A stretch of DNA of 12,466 nt from JADJPL01 sp041183125. Its GTDB lineage: Bacteria > Bacteroidota > Bacteroidia > Chitinophagales > Saprospiraceae. Position numbers and translations under genes: made by a program. The first letter of the stretch is position 1, and every line of letters begins with the position of its first letter. Below are positions 6,472-12,466 of the stretch, piece after piece. The notes under the pieces were generated by a model. It made no database searches. It was given only the letters and a program-made list of their open reading frames with translations, and was not told the DNA's origin. The DNA is taken from positions 1 to 12,466 of the forward strand of contig JBEGMH010000120.1 of assembly GCA_041183125.1 (NCBI GenBank), given 5' to 3'.

Positions 6472-6830
6472 ATCTCCGCAAGCTGGTCCGCAATCTCATC
6501 CAGTGGCACGTTGTGCTCCGGGTGGGCCATAGCCTCCAATTCCTGTTGGACAATGCGCAGCACCCGGGCGATGTACTCGGCGTGCCATTGCTGTCGCTGC
6601 CCTGCCGCCCCTTCATCGGGCACATACGCGTCAATCGCTTCCCGGCTCAGCAGCCCTTTGGCTTCGAGCAGGCGCTCTATGGTATCCAGGCGCTCGTGCA
6701 GGACGGCCAGCTCGCCCGCAACAGCCATGGTGATATTGAGCACCCGCTCCAGGGCAGGATCCTGGAAGAAATAAGGCCTGCCGCCTTTGGCTTTGGCACC
6801 GGCCATTTTGATGTAGTCTATGGGTTCCAT
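6468..6830 (-). CDS. 120-residue conserved-looking protein of unknown function
   Basis: I do not recognise a named domain. The protein is soluble and mostly helical: after an N-terminal 'MEPIDYIKMAGAKAKGGRPYF' stretch comes 'LERVLNITMAVAGELAVLHERLDTIERLLEAKG' (28-60), a likely coiled-coil or helical dimerisation segment. A second helix, about residues 79-103, holds 'EYIARVLRIVQQELEAM', and the protein ends in an acidic tail. Heptad-like hydrophobic spacing and no membrane segment suggest a small binding or assembly partner. Its stop overlaps the start of the NTF2-like gene by 4 bp, so the two probably work together. It lies 119 bp downstream of the methyltransferase stop with a weak terminator candidate between. 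The ATG at 6830 has no Shine-Dalgarno sequence. Confidence 0.75.
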   Translation of the reverse strand: MEPIDYIKMAGAKAKGGRPYFFQDPALERVLNITMAVAGELAVLHERLDTIERLLEAKGLLSREAIDAYVPDEGAAGQRQQWHAEYIARVLRIVQQELEAMAHPEHNVPLDEIADQLAEM

Positions 6831-6894
6831 GACATGATTTGTTTTTGAGCGGTCCAGACCAAGTTTCCCTACCGGGTTTGGTTGGCCTTTATGT

Positions 6895-6915
6895 AAAAAA
6901 GCGATGCGGACATCG
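6895..6915 (-). terminator. weak intrinsic terminator after the methyltransferase gene
   Basis: On the minus strand CGATG-TCCG-CATCG forms a 5-bp stem with a 4-nt loop, followed after one C by six T (6900-6895). It lies about 35 bp after the methyltransferase TAA. The stem is short, so termination may be partial and the 120-aa/NTF2-like pair could still be co-transcribed. Confidence 0.4.
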
Positions 6916-6929
6916 AGGAGTCAGCGGGG
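6914..6929 (+). repeat. interspersed intergenic repeat, degenerate copy 3
   Basis: CGAGGAGTCAGCGGGG matches 5857-5872 at 14 of 16 positions, in the same orientation, and again lies in an intergenic region. Its first two bases overlap the terminator stem described at 6895-6915. Confidence 0.4.
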
Positions 6930-6949
6930 GCATGGAAGCCTCTGAGGCG

Positions 6950-8140
6950 TTAGTGCTTCCAGGCCCCAAACACGTTCCATTTTGGGCTACGGCCATGGTC
7001 TTCCGGTTCATCTGGCCTTTTTTCGGCTTGATCCGCCAGGTCATTGACCGCTTTGACGCCGACCTGCATAAAGTCCTCCTTTCGGAACCCTGCCTGGGCC
7101 ATCAGTTCGCAGGGGTCAATGTCGTGCATTTTGGACCAAAAAGGTTCGTTGTTGTAATAGGCGTCCCAATCGCGGATAAACTGCTCGTACAAGTCCATAT
7201 CCGGGGTGTACTGGGGCTGCTCGATGTGGAGGGTTAGTCCCCCTGGACGCAAGAGCCGGTGTACTTCCCGCATGATCTTGAAAATCGCCTTGCCGGCGGT
7301 TTCGTGCAGGAACATAGTGCTCTGTACCCAGTCGAAGGAGCCGTCGGCAAAAGGCGTGGATTCGCAATTCATCTGGATAAAGCGCACGTTCCGGACCCCC
7401 AGGGACTGGGCCCGGGCGTGCCCATAGCGCAGCATGGGGGCACCTGTGTCAATAGCGACCACCTCTGCATCCGGGAAAGCCTGGGCGATAGGCAGCACAT
7501 TGTGCCCCAAGCCGCAACCGATGTCCAGGATGCGTTTGGGGTGAAAATCGGGGTAGGCCTCGCGGACATAGGCTGCGATGGCCTTTCCACCGCCGTCGTT
7601 CAGCCTGCCCAGCATACCGGCAGTGGTCACGAAGAGACCGGCATCGTAATTGGCGGCATTGGACACATCGCCCTCAAAGAGTTCCCCGTGGTAGCTCCCC
7701 GGCATAAGGTGGTTGTCCATGATGGTCATATAGGGCGGCAGGGGCATTTCCGGGTGCAGCTCCAGGGATTCGGAACCACGGTTCCAGGCTTCTGCGCGGT
7801 CGGCGAGGGCCTGGGCCTGGCGCAGTACGAGGGAGCGGCCCGCCTGCTGCCGCATCTCCATAGCTGCCCGGCGCAGAGCGCTCCACGCCTGATAGTGTGG
7901 GTCGGATTTCATAGCTTCCCGCAATTCCTCACGGGTCTCGAAATCCCTACCGTGGGCACGGATAAAGGCCGGGCGGACGCGCAGCGTATAGGCTGGCTTG
8001 TTGCCGGGCGACACGACAGCCGACAAATGCTTGTTGAGGCTGGCCAGGAAATTGAAGCGTGCCCGCTCGTCGTGGGTCGTCTCGGGCAGGAGTTCGTGCC
8101 TGGCAATTTTTGACCATACGGGTGGAAGGTTTTGCGACAT
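6950..8140 (-). CDS. class I SAM-dependent methyltransferase with N-terminal extension
   Basis: A 396-residue protein. Residues about 190-310 form a Rossmann-type methyltransferase domain: motif I 'ILDIGCGLGHN' (204-214) binds SAM, the acidic end of strand 2 is 'VVAIDTGAPML' (227-237), motif III lies around 'VRFIQMNCESTPFADGSFDWV' (252-272), and 'LLRPGGLTLHIEQP' (296-309) is the post-III segment. Residues 1 to about 160 are an additional mostly helical region with no motif I know ('EELREAMKSDPHYQAWSALRR' at 71-91). The substrate is unknown; the general pattern fits small-molecule methyltransferases. It follows HyuB by 65 bp with no clear promoter, so it probably belongs to the SDR-HyuA-HyuB unit. 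The gap 8141-8205 shows only a weak GGCC-type stem. Confidence 0.88.
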   Translation of the reverse strand: MSQNLPPVWSKIARHELLPETTHDERARFNFLASLNKHLSAVVSPGNKPAYTLRVRPAFIRAHGRDFETREELREAMKSDPHYQAWSALRRAAMEMRQQAGRSLVLRQAQALADRAEAWNRGSESLELHPEMPLPPYMTIMDNHLMPGSYHGELFEGDVSNAANYDAGLFVTTAGMLGRLNDGGGKAIAAYVREAYPDFHPKRILDIGCGLGHNVLPIAQAFPDAEVVAIDTGAPMLRYGHARAQSLGVRNVRFIQMNCESTPFADGSFDWVQSTMFLHETAGKAIFKIMREVHRLLRPGGLTLHIEQPQYTPDMDLYEQFIRDWDAYYNNEPFWSKMHDIDPCELMAQAGFRKEDFMQVGVKAVNDLADQAEKRPDEPEDHGRSPKWNVFGAWKH

Positions 8141-8205
8141 AACACGGCTTTTTTATGGTAAACAATCGAAATCACGGCCAAGGGGGCCCGTTTTTCAAGT
8201 AAGTA

Positions 8206-9846
8206 TTAGCCCAAGTACCCCAAACGAACATCTTCCTCGTGCGCCCGGGCGTTGCGTAGCCCGGGGGGGCCATAGCCTCCGCCCCCGGGAAGGGTCAGTT
8301 CCAACTCCTCTCCGGGGTAGAGTTTATCCAGCCCTTTGGGTGCGATCTGCCTTTCCGGCAGAAGGCGGATGGTACCGGGTGCGCCATGCATACCGCCCAG
8401 CACCCCATGTGCCGTAGTACGGGTTTTCTCCGTCAACAGGGAAATGCCGATGGGTTTTGTACCGATGTTTTTGAACGAGAAAACCTGGCCTAAGCCGCCC
8501 CGGTACGTCCCTGCGCCACCGGAACCCGCTGCAAGCCCTTTACGGGTCACCAGTATGGGGGCGCTGTTTTCCAATACCTCGATAGGGACATTGGCTACGT
8601 TAGTGGGAAAGCTCAGGGTGTGCTCCCCATCGCGGTCTGGCCGTGCGCCATAGCCGCCGTTGAGGAAGAAATATTCCACATATTCCCTGCCCTTTTCATC
8701 GGATCCATTCAACACGACGCACCAGCAAGCGCTGCCACAATCGGCCTGTACCTGGTGCGGTAAAGCCTGCGACAGGGCCCCGAACACGGCAGAGTGCAGG
8801 ATGTTGCCCGTGATGTTGCGCGCGCCCAGGGGGGATGGCCTCTGTGCATTGAGCAGGCTACCCAGCGGTGCGGTGACGTGGATAGGCCGGAAAGCACCTT
8901 CATTGTTGGGTACTTCAGGGCTGAAAACGCACTTGATGGGGTAGGCTGTATAGGCGTAGGTATAGTTCATGACGGCATTGATGGCCAGGGAATGGGCTGG
9001 AGAACTACCCTTCCAATCCACGGTGATCTCGTCCCCCTCGATAGTCACCTCTGCAACCAGTAGGACGCCTTCCCCCAGACCATCGCCATCCGCTTCATAG
9101 CGATACGAATAGCTGCCGTCCGGTGCCTTGCGGATTGCGTCGCGCATGGCTTTTTCACTAGCTTCTATGATTTGGCTGCCCAGCGTTTGGAGGTCTTTTA
9201 GGCCATATTCCCGCATCAGGCGCTGGAGCGAGCGGATGCCCTGATCGTTGGCAGCGATCTGGGCGCGGATGTCCCCCAGGGTTTGCTGTGGGGCGCGGAC
9301 ATTGGCCTCGATGATCCGGAACAAGGTCGCGTTGGGTCGGCCTGCCTCCAGGATTTTGGTGGGCGGCAGCATCAGACCCTCCTCGAAGAGATCGCGTGCA
9401 CCGGCTCCCCAGAGTGCCCCGCCCATATCCGGGGAGTGGGCGATGGTACCGATAAAACCGATTAGGGCCTTATCGTGGAAAATAGGGGATACAATCCCTA
9501 TATCCGGCTTATGGCCCGCGCACAACCAGGGGTCATTGGTCAGCACAGCATCCCCCTCGACCCAATCGCCCGGAGGGAAGTAGTCTCGGAGCAACGCTTT
9601 GGTGAGCATGGGCAACACCCCGAGAAAGGAAGGGACGCTGATACTGGACTGCGCCAGCGAGCGACCGTCCCGGTCCATCAGTACCACGGCAAAATCATTG
9701 CTTTCGCGGGTCACGGTCGAAAAAGCCGTGCGCTGCAGCGTCGTCCCGGCCTCGTCCACCATAGAAACCAGACGGGACCAGAGGATGCTCAGCGCAATCG
9801 GGTCGAAAAGGGCTGTGGGGGTCGTATTCGTTTCCATCCGCATCAT
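8206..9846 (-). CDS. hydantoinase B / acetone carboxylase alpha-type subunit (HyuB family)
   Basis: A 546-residue protein of the HyuB family, which pairs with HyuA in ATP-dependent N-methylhydantoinases and oxoprolinases and, with extra subunits, in acetone and acetophenone carboxylases. Seen in sequence: 'RTAFSTVTRESNDFAVVLMD' (39-58), 'TNDPWLCAGHKPDIGIVSPIF' (103-123), 'GTIAHSPDMGG' (133-143), and the Gly-rich ending 'LTLPGGGGYGPP'. H112, D115 and H137 keep the H-x2-D...H spacing of +3 and +25 that I recall for the Mn ligands of acetone carboxylase alpha subunit; the pattern is family-wide, so it does not by itself decide the reaction. The start ATG (9846) overlaps the HyuA stop as ATGA. 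Met codons also follow at the second and fourth positions. No third, small carboxylase subunit is visible. Confidence 0.93.
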   Translation of the reverse strand: MMRMETNTTPTALFDPIALSILWSRLVSMVDEAGTTLQRTAFSTVTRESNDFAVVLMDRDGRSLAQSSISVPSFLGVLPMLTKALLRDYFPPGDWVEGDAVLTNDPWLCAGHKPDIGIVSPIFHDKALIGFIGTIAHSPDMGGALWGAGARDLFEEGLMLPPTKILEAGRPNATLFRIIEANVRAPQQTLGDIRAQIAANDQGIRSLQRLMREYGLKDLQTLGSQIIEASEKAMRDAIRKAPDGSYSYRYEADGDGLGEGVLLVAEVTIEGDEITVDWKGSSPAHSLAINAVMNYTYAYTAYPIKCVFSPEVPNNEGAFRPIHVTAPLGSLLNAQRPSPLGARNITGNILHSAVFGALSQALPHQVQADCGSACWCVVLNGSDEKGREYVEYFFLNGGYGARPDRDGEHTLSFPTNVANVPIEVLENSAPILVTRKGLAAGSGGAGTYRGGLGQVFSFKNIGTKPIGISLLTEKTRTTAHGVLGGMHGAPGTIRLLPERQIAPKGLDKLYPGEELELTLPGGGGYGPPGLRNARAHEEDVRLGYLG

Positions 9847-11930
9847 TCATCGTACAACAAATCTATGATTAGGTTGCCAAACCCATCCACGTGGATATGA
9901 CTGCCCATACCTATCACTGCAGTGCTCTCCTTTTCCTCTATAATGGCCGGCCCGGGCATCGAAGTGCCGGGCGACAAGCGATACCGATTGAATACCGGTA
10001 CCCTTTGAAGGCCAACACCCCCCGGAAAGAAAACACCCCGCTCGCCCTTTTTAGCAGGCCCCTCGCCCATCTGAACCGTTTGCCGGGGAACAAAATGGGG
10101 CTCCGGGCCGCTCGCCACTATCCTCCAGGTGACCGTCTCCATCGGTAGCCCACTCGAGGTACGCTGGTAGCGCAGGGTATATTCCGCATCAAAACCAGCT
10201 TGAATAGCTTCCAGCGAAGAGGGCCCCAAAAGCCCCGGGGGCACCCGGACCGATATCTCATGCCCCTGGCCCGAATACCGCATATCCACCACACGGCGAA
10301 CCTGTATTTCCGAGGCGTCCAAGCCATTTTGTACAAGAAAGCGAATAGCTTCCTCTTCTTTTTCGGATAAAAGGCGGTTTACCCGCTCCCAGTCCATCTC
10401 GTCCAATGGCCGTACATAGCTGAAGAGCGATTCGCTCGCGATGGGGGAGACTAGAAATCCCAGGGCAGAAGCCACCCCAGCCGCAAGCGGGATGATTAAG
10501 CGGGGCAGGTGCAACAAGCGGGCCACCTGAAAGGCGTGTACAGGTCCCGCCCCCCCAAATGCGGCCATGACATACTTGCGGGGATCCAGCCCTTTTTCCA
10601 GGATATGGACGCGGGCTGCATTCGCCATGTTCTCATTGACGACACGGAAGACCCCCATCGCCGCTTCCTCCACAGAAATACCTAACGGGCTGGCCAATTT
10701 TTCCGAAATGGCCGCGACCGCTTTTTCCCGGCTCAAGGCCATGGTGCCCCCTAAGAAATAGGACTCGTCCAGGTAGCCGAGAACGAGATCCGCATCCGTG
10801 ACGGTAGGCGCATCGCCCCCCAAACCGTAGGAGACGGGTCCCGGACTGGAGGCCGCGCTGTCTGGGCCGACCTGCAAGAGGCCCAAAGCATTGACCCGCG
10901 CAATACTGCCCCCACCAGCGCCGATTTCGATCAAATCGATCACAGGGATGCGCACGGGCAGGCCACTTCCTTTCTTAAAGCGGCGTACCCGGGCCGCTTC
11001 AAACCGGTGGGTGATCTCCGGTTCGTATTCGTTTATCAGAGATGCCTTGGCGGTGGTTCCCCCCATGTCGAAGGCCAGCAGGTGGGGCTGTTCCATTAGC
11101 CGGCCAAAAAACACACTAGCCTTAGCCCCGCCGGCAGGGCCAGACTCCAGCAACTGTACCGGCTTTTGGCGGGCTTCCTCAAGGGTGGTGAGCCGCCCGC
11201 TCGAAACCATGACCTGTATCTTTCCGGCGAAGCCCAGTCTGCCCAATGCCCCTTCCAGGGCTTTCAAGTAGCGTCCCGTCAGCGGCATCACATACGCGTT
11301 CATCGCGGTGGCACTACAGCGCTCGTATTCCCGGATCTCCGGCATGATTTCGCTGGAGAGACTGAAAAACAGGCCGGGGAACTTATCCCGTATCCATTCG
11401 CCTATCTGCTGCTCGTGAGCGGGGTTGACAAATGCGTGCAGTAAGCAAACTGCGATGCTTTCTACCCCATCTTCTGCCAATCGCGACAGCAGGCTCAGTA
11501 CTTCGTCCGCCTCTATGGGCTGTAGTACGCGCCCTTGCGCATCCATACGCCCGCCTATGCCAAAGCGGAGGTTCCTCGGCACGAGGGGCTTGGGCATATC
11601 CAGGAAGATATCATAGATATCGTAGCGCAACTCCCTTCCTATTTCGAGGACGTCTTCAAAGCCCGCTGTGGTGATCAGGGCGGTCTTCGCTCCTTTGCGC
11701 TCAATGACCGCGTTCGTCACCAGGGTAGTTCCGTGGACAATGGTGCCTATGGCCGAGGCTGAAAGGGCGTTGGCGTCCAGTATTTCGCGCACCCCCTGGA
11801 TGATTCCCGCGGTGGGGTCTGGATAGGTGGTCAAGGTTTTGGCGAAAGCCATTTCGCCGGAACGCGGGTCGAGCAACACCAGGTCGGTGAACGTTCCTCC
11901 GATATCAATACCGAGTTTCATGGCCATCAT
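9843..11930 (-). CDS. hydantoinase A / oxoprolinase subunit, ATP-binding (HyuA family)
   Basis: A 695-residue ATP-dependent subunit of the hydantoinase/oxoprolinase/acetone-carboxylase superfamily. The ASKHA-type nucleotide site is visible: phosphate-1 loop 'GIDIGGTFTD' (7-16), 'VHGTTLVTNAVIER' (65-78), 'LLESGPAGGAKAS' (260-272), phosphate-2 'LAFDMGGTTAKA' (285-296), and 'IEIGAGGGSIARV' (334-346). The C-terminal third has 'AAFGGAGPVHAF' (456-467) and the oxoprolinase-type ending. The frame stays open upstream to 12353, but that stretch overlaps the SDR gene out of frame. The start at 11930 is preferred because it lies just before the first conserved strand and overlaps the SDR stop as TAATG; ATGs at 11927 and 11921 are alternatives (the last gives MKLGIDIGG). 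It acts with HyuB; substrate unknown. Confidence 0.95.
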   Translation of the reverse strand: MMAMKLGIDIGGTFTDLVLLDPRSGEMAFAKTLTTYPDPTAGIIQGVREILDANALSASAIGTIVHGTTLVTNAVIERKGAKTALITTAGFEDVLEIGRELRYDIYDIFLDMPKPLVPRNLRFGIGGRMDAQGRVLQPIEADEVLSLLSRLAEDGVESIAVCLLHAFVNPAHEQQIGEWIRDKFPGLFFSLSSEIMPEIREYERCSATAMNAYVMPLTGRYLKALEGALGRLGFAGKIQVMVSSGRLTTLEEARQKPVQLLESGPAGGAKASVFFGRLMEQPHLLAFDMGGTTAKASLINEYEPEITHRFEAARVRRFKKGSGLPVRIPVIDLIEIGAGGGSIARVNALGLLQVGPDSAASSPGPVSYGLGGDAPTVTDADLVLGYLDESYFLGGTMALSREKAVAAISEKLASPLGISVEEAAMGVFRVVNENMANAARVHILEKGLDPRKYVMAAFGGAGPVHAFQVARLLHLPRLIIPLAAGVASALGFLVSPIASESLFSYVRPLDEMDWERVNRLLSEKEEEAIRFLVQNGLDASEIQVRRVVDMRYSGQGHEISVRVPPGLLGPSSLEAIQAGFDAEYTLRYQRTSSGLPMETVTWRIVASGPEPHFVPRQTVQMGEGPAKKGERGVFFPGGVGLQRVPVFNRYRLSPGTSMPGPAIIEEKESTAVIGMGSHIHVDGFGNLIIDLLYDE

Positions 11931-12466
11931 TAATGGTATTCCTCCCCGCCGCTGACATTCATGGCCTCGCCGGTGATGTACGCCGACTGGTCGGAGGCCA
12001 AAAAAGCCACTGCTTTGGCGATATCTTCTGCGAGCCCGGTACGGCCCAACGGGTTGCGGTCGCGTATGCCCTGGAGGTAGGTTTCGTAATCGAGGCCCAG
12101 TTTTTCGCTGAAGAACTGGTTTTGCCATTGACCAAGCCCGGTAGTGATATGATTGGGGCAAACCGCGTTGACCCGGATACCGTAGCGGCCGAGTTCGACC
12201 GCGTTGGAGCGGGTAAGGCCCACGAGCCCGTGCTTGGAGGCTGTATAGGCAGCCGCGAAGGGAAAGCCCGACTTCGCGGCCTGGCTGGCGATATTGACGA
12301 TGCAGCCCCCTGTCCCCTGTGCGATAAAGCGACGGGCTGCGTGTTTGGAACACAGGAAAGCCCCTTTCAGGTTGACATCGAGCACGGCGTCCCAGCTACT
12401 TTCCCGGAATTCATCAAAAGGCTCCATCAGATAGCCTACCCCAGCGTTGTTGACCAAGATATCGAG
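11930..12466 (-). CDS. short-chain dehydrogenase/reductase, 5' end off window
   Basis: The C-terminal 178 residues of a classical SDR. The frame is open to the right edge, so the N-terminal Rossmann Gly motif and about 75-85 residues lie outside the window. Visible motifs, numbered from the first visible residue: NNAG (6-9), Asn32 in DVNLKG, Ser61 of 'VNIAS', and the catalytic YTASK (Y74, K78). A 'VNAVCPNHITT' stretch and an ending 'YITGEAMNVSGGEEYH' are typical of the family. It interconverts an alcohol and a ketone with NAD(P)H. It is the upstream neighbour of HyuA, whose start overlaps its TAA by one base, so it probably supplies or removes the oxidised intermediate of the HyuAB step. No product-specific feature is visible. 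Confidence 0.93.
   Translation of the reverse strand, partial: LDILVNNAGVGYLMEPFDEFRESSWDAVLDVNLKGAFLCSKHAARRFIAQGTGGCIVNIASQAAKSGFPFAAAYTASKHGLVGLTRSNAVELGRYGIRVNAVCPNHITTGLGQWQNQFFSEKLGLDYETYLQGIRDRNPLGRTGLAEDIAKAVAFLASDQSAYITGEAMNVSGGEEYH

Noticed and set aside
9843..11930. Calling HyuA/HyuB a 5-oxoprolinase
   Set aside because: The two-subunit family covers several reactions, and nothing in the motifs read here separates oxoprolinase from hydantoinase or carboxylase.
11931..12353. Upstream in-frame extension of HyuA giving an 836-residue protein
   Set aside because: It overlaps the SDR gene in another frame, its translation is Arg/Pro/Gly-rich without family resemblance, and HyuA proteins begin at the 'KLGIDIGGTFTD' strand. 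The TAATG junction at 11928-11932 is the natural start.
1..12466. CRISPR array, tRNA, rRNA or insertion sequence
   Set aside because: I saw no regularly spaced repeats, no tRNA-like sequence with the usual conserved bases, no rRNA sequence and no transposase. The palindrome at 5847-5926 has no adjacent transposase.

Overview
The window looks like part of a Bacteroidota chromosome, probably an environmental, moderately GC-rich lineage such as Saprospiria. No gene start has a convincing Shine-Dalgarno sequence. Some upstream regions carry matches to the Bacteroidota -7 box TAnnTTTG, and a DUF1801/YdeI-type protein lies at the left edge. This placement is inference; no rRNA or marker gene is present.

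Layout. (1) 1-608, minus strand: a YdeI/OmdA-like protein running off the left edge. (2) 609-739: a divergent AT-rich control region. (3) 740-5183, plus strand: a compact unit of MFS carboxylate-type transporter, MarR regulator (ATGA overlap), nitrilase-fold protein lacking two canonical catalytic residues, and aldehyde dehydrogenase. (4) 5180-12466, minus strand, convergent with (3): in transcription order, a short-chain dehydrogenase (cut by the right edge), HyuA and HyuB subunits of the hydantoinase/oxoprolinase/acetone-carboxylase superfamily, a SAM methyltransferase with a long N-terminal extension, a 120-residue protein of unknown function, an NTF2/SnoaL-like protein, and a putative lipoprotein with a CpeT-like look. 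SDR-HyuA-HyuB are joined by TAATG and ATGA overlaps, and the 120-residue protein and the NTF2-like protein by another ATGA overlap. The lipoprotein is set off by 206 bp of structured intergenic DNA.

Function. Transporter, regulator, two oxidoreductases, an ATP-dependent HyuAB enzyme, a methyltransferase and a small NTF2-fold protein together look like an uptake and catabolism (or modification) locus for a small organic compound, perhaps a carboxylate, lactam/hydantoin or ketone. The substrate cannot be read from the sequence. The best novelty candidates are the nitrilase homologue with Arg and Ser at the Lys and Cys positions, the uncharacterised 120-aa/NTF2-like pair, and the palindromic, repeat-bearing intergenic DNA at 5847-5992. 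A 16-17 bp motif recurs in three intergenic regions.
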